Source: DATMRS01 sp035566015
GTDB taxonomy: Bacteria > Pseudomonadota > Alphaproteobacteria > Sphingomonadales > Sphingomonadaceae
NCBI GenBank assembly: GCA_035566015.1
Contig: DATMRS010000010.1
Coordinates: 1-37,903, forward strand
Reading direction: 5' to 3'
DNA length: 37,903 nt
The position numbers were made by a program, and so were the translations under genes. This document shows, piece after piece, positions 31,902 through 37,903 of the stretch. The notes beneath the pieces are model-generated. The model was not told the DNA's origin, did no database searches, and was given only the letters and a program-made list of their open reading frames with translations. Every line of letters starts with the position of its first letter. The first letter of the stretch is position 1.

Positions 31902-32761
31902 GGATCGCGCTCATCGGCCTGGGCGAAGTCGGCCGCGTGCTGGCGGAGGACCTCCGCACGGCGGGCGAGGACGATCTGGCCGCGTGGGACACGGCCTTCG
32001 CCGATCCCGACAGCCGGGCGTCGCGCAACGCGGCCGCGCTCGACATCGCGCCGGCGTCTTCCGCGGCCGAGGCGGTGCAGGGCGCCGCGCTCGTCATCAG
32101 CGCGGTGACGGCGGCGAACGATCTCGCGGCGGCCGGGGCGGCAGCAACCGGCCTTGCCGCAAACGCCTGGTTTCTCGATCTCAATTCGGCCTCGCCCGGC
32201 CAGAAGCAGGCGAGCGCCAAGGCCGTCGAGGCGGCGGGCGGGCGCTATGTCGAGGCATCGGTCATGTCGCCGATCGAGCCGAAGCGGATCGCGGCGCCGA
32301 TGCTGCTCGGCGGGCCGCATGCACGCGCCTTCGCCGGCGTGGCGGGCGCGCTCGGCTTTTCGGGCGCCGCCTTCTGCTCGGAGGAGCTGGGCAAGGCGTC
32401 GGCCACCAAATTATGCCGTTCGGTGATGATCAAAGGCGTCGAGGCGCTGCTCACCGAATCGATGCTCGCCGCGCGGGCGTGGGGCGTGGAGGAGCCGGTG
32501 CTCCGCTCGCTCTCCAACCTTCTTCCGTCCGACGATTGGGAGAAGCTCGCCACCTACATGATCTCGCGCTCGCTCGAACATGGCACGCGCCGTGCGGAGG
32601 AGATGCGCGAGGCGGCGCGGACGGTGGAGGAAACGGGCATCGCGCCGCTGATGGCCGCCGCCACCGCCGAGCGGCAGGCCTGGGCTGCGCAGTTCGGCGA
32701 GGCGCGCGACGCGGGCAGCGTCGCCGCGATGATTGACGCCATTCGCGCCCAATTGCGCTAG
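31898..32761 (+). CDS. NAD(P)-binding dehydrogenase-like protein with DUF1932 C-terminal domain
   Basis: A 287-residue protein with a Rossmann N-terminus (RIALIGLGEVGRVLAEDL) as in 6-phosphogluconate/3-hydroxyisobutyrate dehydrogenases, a FLDLNSASPGQKQ segment, then an all-helical DUF1932 domain (KLCRSVMIKGVEALLTESML). Family members probably oxidise or reduce small hydroxy acids. None of the known lig steps needs this enzyme, because CHMS oxidation is done by LigC. It is coupled to ligU by ATGA and lies 39 bp before ligJ, so it is co-expressed with the pathway. A side reaction or an extra substrate is possible; the function is unknown. Confidence 0.85.
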   Translation: MRIALIGLGEVGRVLAEDLRTAGEDDLAAWDTAFADPDSRASRNAAALDIAPASSAAEAVQGAALVISAVTAANDLAAAGAAATGLAANAWFLDLNSASPGQKQASAKAVEAAGGRYVEASVMSPIEPKRIAAPMLLGGPHARAFAGVAGALGFSGAAFCSEELGKASATKLCRSVMIKGVEALLTESMLAARAWGVEEPVLRSLSNLLPSDDWEKLATYMISRSLEHGTRRAEEMREAARTVEETGIAPLMAAATAERQAWAAQFGEARDAGSVAAMIDAIRAQLR

Positions 32762-32770
32762 ATCAACGAC

Positions 32771-32788
32771 CTCCCGACAGGACGGGAG
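32771..32788 (+). other. Small hairpin between the DUF1932 gene and ligJ
   Basis: CTCCCG (32771-32776) pairs with CGGGAG (32783-32788) around ACAGGA. There is no T-tract. It lies just before the ligJ ribosome site (GGAG, 32792-32795) and could tune ligJ translation or protect processed mRNA. The evidence is the fold alone. Confidence 0.3.
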
Positions 32789-32800
32789 AATGGAGACGCC

Positions 32801-33823
32801 ATGATTATCGACTGCCACGGCCATTATACCACCGCTCCCGAAGCGCACGATCTGTGGCGCGATCAGCAGAAGGCCGCGTTCAAGGCCGGCGGCGATGTCG
32901 ATCCGACCTATCCTGACATCTCCGACGACGAAATCCGCGAATCGATCGAGAAGAACCAGTTGCGCCTGCTGAAGGAGCGCGGCGCGGACATGACGATCTT
33001 CTCCCCGCGCGCCTCGCGAATGGCGCACCATGTCGGCAACGAGAAGGTCAGCCAGGCGTGGACGCGCCGCTGCAACGATCTCATCTATCGCGTCGCCACC
33101 CTCTATCCCGAGACGTTCGTCGGCGTCTGCCAGCTTCCGCAATCGCCGGGCGTCTCGATCGATCATTCGATCGGGGAGCTGGAGCGCTGCGTGAACGAGC
33201 TGGGCTTCGTCGGCTGCAACCTCAACCCCGATCCGTCGGGCGGGAACTGGACCTCACAGCCGCTCACCGACAAGAGCTGGTATCCCTTCTTCGAGAAGAT
33301 GGTCGAGCTTGACGTGCCCGCGATGGTCCACGTCTCGGGGAGCTGCAACGCCAATTTCCACGCCACCGGCGCGCATTACATCAATGCGGACACCACCGCC
33401 TTCATGCAGTTCCTCGAAGGCGACCTGTTCAAGGATTTCCCGACGCTGCGTTTCATCATCCCGCATGGCGGCGGCGCGGTGCCCTATCATTGGGGCCGTT
33501 ATCGCGGCCTGGCCGACATGCTGAAGAAGCCGCCGCTGGCCGAGCATGTGATGAAGAACGTCTATTTCGACACCTGCGTCTATCACCAGCCGGGGATCGA
33601 CCTGCTGTTCAAGGTGATCGATATCGACAACATCCTGTTCGGCTCCGAAATGGTGGGCGCGGTGCGCGGCATCGATCCGGAAACCGGCCATTATTTCGAT
33701 GATACGAAGCGCTATGTCGACGCGCTCGGCCTGTCGGAGGAGGACCGGACGAAGGTCTATTCGGGCAATGCGCGGCGCGTCTATCCGCGCCTCGACGCGC
33801 AGCTCAAGGCGCGGGGGCTCTGA
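32801..33823 (+). CDS. ligJ: 4-oxalomesaconate hydratase LigJ
   Basis: A 340-residue amidohydrolase-superfamily hydratase that adds water to the LigU product to give 4-carboxy-4-hydroxy-2-oxoadipate. The metal-site start is MIIDCHGHY (His6, His8). His177 (AMVHVSG), His222 (IIPHGGG) and Glu283 (FGSEMVG) supply the remaining conserved polar residues of the family. The fold and the order VGVCQLPQSPG, VGCNLNPDPSGG, VYFDTCVYHQPG match LigJ. The ATG has GGAG at 32792. The stop overlaps ligI as TGATG. Confidence 0.95.
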   Translation: MIIDCHGHYTTAPEAHDLWRDQQKAAFKAGGDVDPTYPDISDDEIRESIEKNQLRLLKERGADMTIFSPRASRMAHHVGNEKVSQAWTRRCNDLIYRVATLYPETFVGVCQLPQSPGVSIDHSIGELERCVNELGFVGCNLNPDPSGGNWTSQPLTDKSWYPFFEKMVELDVPAMVHVSGSCNANFHATGAHYINADTTAFMQFLEGDLFKDFPTLRFIIPHGGGAVPYHWGRYRGLADMLKKPPLAEHVMKNVYFDTCVYHQPGIDLLFKVIDIDNILFGSEMVGAVRGIDPETGHYFDDTKRYVDALGLSEEDRTKVYSGNARRVYPRLDAQLKARGL

Positions 33824-34722
33824 TGGCGACGGCCCCCGCCTTCACGATGGATCCGGGCTGGATCTGCTTCGATCCCAATCCGTCCAAGCCGACGTTCCAG
33901 CTTCCTGCCGGCGCGGTGGACGCGCACTGCCATGTCTTCGGGCCGGGCGACGTCTTCCCCTTCGCGCCCGAGCGCAAATACACGCCGTGCGACGCGGGCT
34001 GGGAAAAGCTGTTCGAGACACGCGATTTCCTGGGCTTCGAGCGTAACGTCGTCGTCCAGGCGACCTGCCACGGGGCGGACAATCGCGCGATGATCGATGC
34101 CGTCCGCCGGGCGAACGGGCGGGCGAGGGGGATCGCCACCGTGCGCCCCGACGTGACCGATGAGGCGCTGGCCGAGATGCATGAGGCGGGCGTGCGCGGC
34201 GTGCGCTTCAATTTCGTGCGTCGTCTCGTCGATCCCAAGCCCGACGCCTATTATCATGGCATCATCGAGAAGATCGCGGCCTATGGCTGGCACGTCATCA
34301 TCTATTTCGAAGCCGCCGATCTGGCCGAGCGGTGGGATTTCTTCACCTCGCTGCCAACGGTCGTGGTGGTGGACCATATGGGTACGCCGGACGTGACGAA
34401 GCCGGTCGACGGAGAGGAATTCGGCTTGTTCGTCAAGTTCATGGCCGAACATTCGAATGTCTGGTCAAAGGTTACATGCCCTGATCGCCTGTCAAAATCG
34501 GGGCCACCCCGCTATGACGATGTCGTGCCGTTCGCGAAAAAGATCGTTGATTTGTTTCCGGACCGCGTGCTTTGGGGCACCGATTGGCCGCATCCCAACA
34601 TGACCACGCACGCCCCTGACGACGGGAACCTGGTCGACTATATACCTCGCATCGCGACGACGGCCGAACTGCAACGCAAGCTGCTGGTCGACAACCCGAT
34701 GCGACTTTACTGGAAAGACTGA
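33823..34722 (+). CDS. ligI: 2-pyrone-4,6-dicarboxylate hydrolase LigI
   Basis: A 299-residue amidohydrolase-superfamily lactonase that opens 2-pyrone-4,6-dicarboxylate to 4-oxalomesaconate without needing a divalent metal. The HxH motif is DAHCHVFGP (His35, His37). Other marks are ERKYTPCDAGWE, GVRFNFVRRLVDP (substrate-carboxylate arginines), VVDHMGTPD (His185) and LWGTDWPHPN with catalytic Asp254. It overlaps ligJ by one base and is followed 7 bp later by ligA. Length is close to the SYK-6 enzyme. Confidence 0.95.
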   Translation: MATAPAFTMDPGWICFDPNPSKPTFQLPAGAVDAHCHVFGPGDVFPFAPERKYTPCDAGWEKLFETRDFLGFERNVVVQATCHGADNRAMIDAVRRANGRARGIATVRPDVTDEALAEMHEAGVRGVRFNFVRRLVDPKPDAYYHGIIEKIAAYGWHVIIYFEAADLAERWDFFTSLPTVVVVDHMGTPDVTKPVDGEEFGLFVKFMAEHSNVWSKVTCPDRLSKSGPPRYDDVVPFAKKIVDLFPDRVLWGTDWPHPNMTTHAPDDGNLVDYIPRIATTAELQRKLLVDNPMRLYWKD

Positions 34723-34729
34723 TTTTGCA

Positions 34730-35137
34730 ATGACTATCAAGGACATACACAGCTATCTTGCCGAATTCGACGATATACCCGGCACCCGGGTGTTCACCGC
34801 GAAGCGCGCGCGCAAGGGCTATAACCTCAACCAGTTCGCGATGAGCCTGATGAAGGCCGAGAACCGCGACGCGTTTCGCGCGGACGAGAGCGCCTATCTC
34901 GACAAGTGGAACCTGACGCCGGAGCAGAAGGCGGCCGTTCTCGCGCGCGATTATAACGCGATGATCGACGAAGGCGGCAATATCTACTTCCTGTCGAAGC
35001 TGTTCTCGACCGACGGCAAGAGCTTCCAGTTCGCGGCCGGCTCGATGACCGGCATGACGCAGGAGGAATATGCCCAGATGATGCTGAGCGGCGGCCGTTC
35101 GCCCGAAGGCGTGCGTTCGAGCAAGGGAGGCTATTGA
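34730..35137 (+). CDS. ligA: Protocatechuate 4,5-dioxygenase alpha subunit LigA
   Basis: A 135-residue small subunit of the extradiol dioxygenase. It is all-helical and caps the LigB active site. The family pattern GYNLNQFAMSLMKAENRDAF and LTPEQKAAVLARDYNAMIDEGGNIYFLSK is clear, and the C-terminus (MTGMTQEEYAQMMLSGGRSPEG) fits LigA. It begins 7 bp after ligI and ends one base before the ligB ATG, so the subunits are made together. Confidence 0.95.
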   Translation: MTIKDIHSYLAEFDDIPGTRVFTAKRARKGYNLNQFAMSLMKAENRDAFRADESAYLDKWNLTPEQKAAVLARDYNAMIDEGGNIYFLSKLFSTDGKSFQFAAGSMTGMTQEEYAQMMLSGGRSPEGVRSSKGGY

Positions 35138-35138
35138 A

Positions 35139-35984
35139 ATGGCGCGCATTACCGCCGGGCTGACGAGCAGCCACATTCCGGCGCTTGGCGCCGCGATCCA
35201 GACCGGCAAGACCGGTGACGATTATTGGGGCCCGGTTTTCCAGGGCTATCAGTGGGTGAAGGACTGGATCGCCAAGCCCGAAAACATGCCGGACGTCGTG
35301 ATCCTGGTCTATAACGACCACGCCTCGGCCTTCGACATGAACATCATCCCGACCTTCGCGATCGGCTGCGCGGAAAGCTTCAAGCCAGCCGACGAGGGCT
35401 GGGGGCCGCGCCCGGTGCCCGACGTGATCGGCCATCCGGACCTCGCCTGGCACATTGCCCAGTCGCTGATCCTCGACGAATTCGACATGACCATCATGAA
35501 CCAGATGGATGTCGACCATGGCTGTACCGTGCCGCTGTCGATGATGTTCGGCGAGCCGAAGGAATGGCCGTGCAAGGTCATTCCGCTGCCCGTCAACGTC
35601 GTCACCTATCCGCCGCCCTCGGGCAATCGCTGCTGGATGCTGGGCGAGGCGATCAAGCGCGCGGTGGAGAGCTTCGAGGAGGATCTGAACGTCCAGGTCT
35701 GGGGCACGGGCGGCATGAGCCACCAGCTTCAGGGGCCGCGCGCGGGCCTCATCAACAAGGAGTTCGACACCGCGTTCATGGACGACATCACCGCCAATCC
35801 CGAGCGCCTGCGCAAGATGCCGCACATCGAATATCTGCGCGAATCGGGCTCGGAAGGGATCGAGCTGGTGATGTGGCTCATCATGCGTGGCGCGCTGGGC
35901 GAGAAGGCGAAGGAAATCCATCGCTTCTATCACATTCCGGCGTCGAATACCGCGCTTGGCCAGATGGTGCTCGAACCGGCCTGA
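35139..35984 (+). CDS. ligB: Protocatechuate 4,5-dioxygenase beta subunit LigB
   Basis: A 281-residue catalytic subunit of the type II (LigB-superfamily) extradiol dioxygenase, opening protocatechuate between C4 and C5 to 4-carboxy-2-hydroxymuconate-6-semialdehyde with Fe(II) and O2. The residues known from the SYK-6 structure fall at the same numbers: iron ligands His12 (SSHIPALG), His61 (YNDHASAF) and Glu242 (EGIELVMW), and catalytic base His195 (GGMSHQLQ). The agreement in numbering implies no indels in this region. GGGAGG precedes the ATG inside the end of ligA. Confidence 0.97.
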   Translation: MARITAGLTSSHIPALGAAIQTGKTGDDYWGPVFQGYQWVKDWIAKPENMPDVVILVYNDHASAFDMNIIPTFAIGCAESFKPADEGWGPRPVPDVIGHPDLAWHIAQSLILDEFDMTIMNQMDVDHGCTVPLSMMFGEPKEWPCKVIPLPVNVVTYPPPSGNRCWMLGEAIKRAVESFEEDLNVQVWGTGGMSHQLQGPRAGLINKEFDTAFMDDITANPERLRKMPHIEYLRESGSEGIELVMWLIMRGALGEKAKEIHRFYHIPASNTALGQMVLEPA

Positions 35985-35994
35985 GCCGCCTTAT

Positions 35995-36023
35995 ATCCTC
36001 TCCTCCACGGCGGGGGAGAGGAT
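35995..36023 (+). other. Hairpin in the ligB–ligC gap
   Basis: In the 149-bp gap, ATCCTCTCCTCC pairs (one G-T) with GGGGGAGAGGAT around ACGGC, a 12-bp stem 10 bp after the ligB stop. No T-tract follows. It resembles a dispersed GC-rich intergenic repeat and may lower read-through into ligC or stabilise the upstream mRNA. The rest of the gap (36024-36120) shows no gene. Confidence 0.5.
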
Positions 36024-36133
36024 CGAACGAAGGGCGAGGCGGGCTTGTCCCTCAAAATGGGTGCCCGTCATCGTCTCTCCCCAATTCCTCCTGTCGTGCA
36101 CGGCAGCAGGGTATAGATTGGAAAGGATCGCAC

Positions 36134-37084
36134 ATGAGAATAGCTCTCGCCGGCGCCGGCGCCTTCGGCATCAAGCATCTGGACGGCCTCAAGAATATCG
36201 ACGGCGTCGAGATCGCCTCGATCGTCAGCCGCCGCCTCGATCAGGCGCAGGAGGTGGCCGCCCGTTATGGCGCCGCCCACGCCACCACCGAACTGGACGA
36301 AGCGCTGGCGCGTGACGATGTCGATGCCGTCATCCTGTGCACGCCGACGCAGATGCACGCCGAGCAGGCGATCGCCGCGATGCGCGCGGGCAAGCATGTG
36401 CAGGTGGAGATTCCACTGGCGGATAGCTGGGCCGAGGCCGAAGAAGTGCTCAAGGTCCAGAAGGAGACGGGCAAAGTCTGCATGGTCGGCCACACGCGCC
36501 GTTTCAATCCGTCGCACCAGTGGATTCACAATCGCGTCGTCGCGGGCGATCTCGCGATCCAGCAGATGGACGTGCAGACCTATTTCTTTCGCCGCACCAA
36601 CATGAACGCGCTCGGCCAGCCGCGTTCGTGGACCGATCATCTGCTGTGGCACCACGCCGCGCACACCGTGGACCTGTTCCGTTACCAGACGCAGGAAGAA
36701 ATCACGATCGCCAACGCCGTACAGGGGCCGAAGCATCCCGAACTTGGCATCGCGATGGACATGTCGATCCAGCTGCGCACCAGCGGCGGCAAAATCTGCA
36801 CGCTCAGCCTGTCGTTCAACAATGACGGCCCGCTCGGCACCTTCTTCCGCTACATCTGCGACAACGGCACCTATATCGCGCGCTACGACGATCTGGTGAA
36901 CGGCAAGGAAGAGCCGATCGACGTCTCCAAGGTCGCGGTGTCGATGAACGGCATCGAGCTTCAGGACCGCGAATTCGTCGCCGCCATTCGGGAAGGCCGT
37001 GAGCCCAACAGCTCGGTGGCGCGGGTGCTGCCGTGCTACAAGGTGCTGGGCGACCTCGAAAAGCAGCTCGAAGCGCAGGGCTGA
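36134..37084 (+). CDS. ligC: 4-carboxy-2-hydroxymuconate-6-semialdehyde dehydrogenase LigC
   Basis: A 316-residue Gfo/Idh/MocA-family NAD(P)-dependent dehydrogenase. It oxidises the cyclic hemiacetal form of the LigAB product to 2-pyrone-4,6-dicarboxylate. The nucleotide-binding motif is ALAGAGAFGIKHL, followed by ILCTPTQMHAEQAI, VEIPLADSW, MVGHTRRFNPSHQWI and the substrate-side HHAAHTVDLFRY. The ATG at 36134 has GAAAGGA (36121-36127) upstream; the longer frame runs back into ligB and is rejected. It is separated from ligB by a hairpin-bearing gap, and thus may be expressed at a different level. Confidence 0.95.
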   Translation: MRIALAGAGAFGIKHLDGLKNIDGVEIASIVSRRLDQAQEVAARYGAAHATTELDEALARDDVDAVILCTPTQMHAEQAIAAMRAGKHVQVEIPLADSWAEAEEVLKVQKETGKVCMVGHTRRFNPSHQWIHNRVVAGDLAIQQMDVQTYFFRRTNMNALGQPRSWTDHLLWHHAAHTVDLFRYQTQEEITIANAVQGPKHPELGIAMDMSIQLRTSGGKICTLSLSFNNDGPLGTFFRYICDNGTYIARYDDLVNGKEEPIDVSKVAVSMNGIELQDREFVAAIREGREPNSSVARVLPCYKVLGDLEKQLEAQG

Positions 37085-37150
37085 CAGCGCGGGATCGGGG
37101 ACGGGCGAGCGCGTCCGCTCCCTCGAAAACGGCGCACTCACAAAAGGATA

Positions 37151-37195
37151 AGCTGGAGTCTTCCGGGTTCGATTGAAACCCGAGGGACTCCAGCT
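37151..37195. terminator. Large hairpin between convergent ligC and hydrolase gene
   Basis: AGCTGGAGTC (37151-37160) pairs perfectly with GACTCCAGCT (37186-37195). Inside, CGGGTT pairs with AACCCG across a short internal loop. On the minus strand the stem is followed by TATCCTTTTG, a partial T-tract, and on the plus strand there is none. It probably ends transcription of the hydrolase gene and blocks convergent read-through. Confidence 0.6.
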
Positions 37196-37213
37196 CGGTC
37201 CGGCCCGGCCGAA

Positions 37214-37903
37214 TCAGGCCGAGGCTTGTGCCGGGCCGCCCGGATGCGCTTGCAGCCAGTCGAGCAGCATCGTGGTTACCGTGTCCGGCGCCTAGACAGG
37301 CAGCATGTGCCCGGCGCCTTCGACGATGCGCAGCGCCGCGCCCGGTATGGCGTCGGCCATTTGCTGGTGTTGCGCGGGCGGCGCCCAGCCGTCTTCGTCG
37401 CCGGTGGCGACAAGGCACGGGCAACGGATCGTCGGCAGCAGCGCCGTGCGATCCTCGCGCCCGAGCAGGGCATGCTGCTGGCCGGCGAAGATGGCGGGGG
37501 TCGCCCGCTCCAGCATCGCGACGATACCCTCGACGAGCGAGGGCTCGGCACGCGCGCGCGCGCTCAGCATCGGCGGAAGCCACTCCCGCGCCACGGCCCG
37601 CAGCCCCTCGCGCCGCGCGAGTTCGACGAGGGCGTTCCGTTTCGGCGCTTCGCTGTCGCGCGGCCCATGCGCGCCGGTGTCGAGCAAGGCGAGGCCGGCG
37701 ATCCGCCCCGGCGCCCGCGCCCACGCTTCGAGGGCGACCCGCCCGCCCATCGAATGCCCGGCGATCCACAGCGGTCCGCGCGTATCGTCGAGAATCCGCG
37801 CCGCCATCGCGGCGAGGCTGTCGCAGCCGTCGTTACGTGCCACCTCGACCGGCGCGATCCGCGACAGCGCGCCGATCTGGTGGCGCCACACCCATCCGTC
37901 GTT
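37214..37903 (-). pseudogene. Alpha/beta hydrolase with in-frame amber codon, 5' end outside window
   Basis: The frame entering at the right edge encodes an alpha/beta-hydrolase-fold protein. The nucleophile elbow is IAGHSMGG, the acid region is VATGDEDGW and the catalytic His is in EGAGHMLPV. A TAG at 37292-37294 comes right after HMLPV. The frame then continues for 25 codons (APDTVTTMLLDWLQAHPGG…) to a TGA at 37214-37216, and that stretch looks like the normal last helix of this fold. A single G-to-T change from GAG, the usual Glu after GHMLPV, would explain it. The catalytic triad is complete before the TAG, so a truncated enzyme could still work; a sequencing error is also possible. The substrate is unknown. 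It is convergent with ligC. Confidence 0.72.

Overview
The window reads as a high-GC chromosomal segment of an alphaproteobacterium, most likely a sphingomonad (Sphingomonas/Sphingobium/Novosphingobium group). Three things point there: the alphaproteobacterial gene order ahcY–divL–tsaE–amgK–murU–addB–addA–trxA, a divergent argJ/secA pair with a class II DAHP synthase nearby, and a complete protocatechuate 4,5-cleavage (lig) cluster whose products match the Sphingobium SYK-6 Lig proteins in family and key residues. The genus is an inference from protein resemblance; no 16S rRNA gene is present.

Layout. Bases 1-125 are the 3' end of ahcY. Bases 385-4908 hold a tightly overlapping set: divL (a histidine-kinase-like protein with Tyr at the phospho-acceptor position), tsaE (tRNA t6A synthesis), amgK and murU (peptidoglycan sugar recycling). 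addB and addA (5027-11423, double-strand break repair) and trxA follow. Convergent argJ (arginine synthesis) and divergent secA (protein export) come next. A probable small RNA with a strong terminator lies between secA and the convergent class II DAHP synthase. A membrane-anchored TPR protein follows. Then comes a translationally coupled trio: an 18-codon leader ORF, a CPBP glutamic-type intramembrane protease, and a TIR-like membrane protein. After a DUF2061 gene and tRNA-His, bases 21902-26692 hold the cytochrome c maturation operon ccmC-D-E-F-G-H-I, with nearly every gene overlapping the next by 1 or 4 bases. Alanine dehydrogenase (minus) and a Kup potassium transporter (plus) are divergent.

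From 30133 to 37084 the cluster ligK-ligU-(DUF1932 dehydrogenase)-ligJ-ligI-ligA-ligB-ligC encodes every step from protocatechuate to pyruvate and oxaloacetate: LigAB opens the ring, LigC oxidises the semialdehyde to 2-pyrone-4,6-dicarboxylate, LigI hydrolyses it, LigU tautomerises, LigJ hydrates and LigK cleaves. A convergent alpha/beta hydrolase gene runs off the right edge and carries an in-frame amber codon 25 codons before its apparent natural end.

Five intergenic gaps carry related composite inverted-repeat (REP/BIME-like) elements of about 83-99 bp, each following the 3' end of a plus-strand gene and three of them in convergent gaps. No insertion sequence, prophage or CRISPR array was seen. 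The best candidates for something undescribed are the leader–CPBP protease–TIR trio, the CUCCU-bearing small RNA after secA, the DUF1932 enzyme inside the lig operon, and the composite repeat family.
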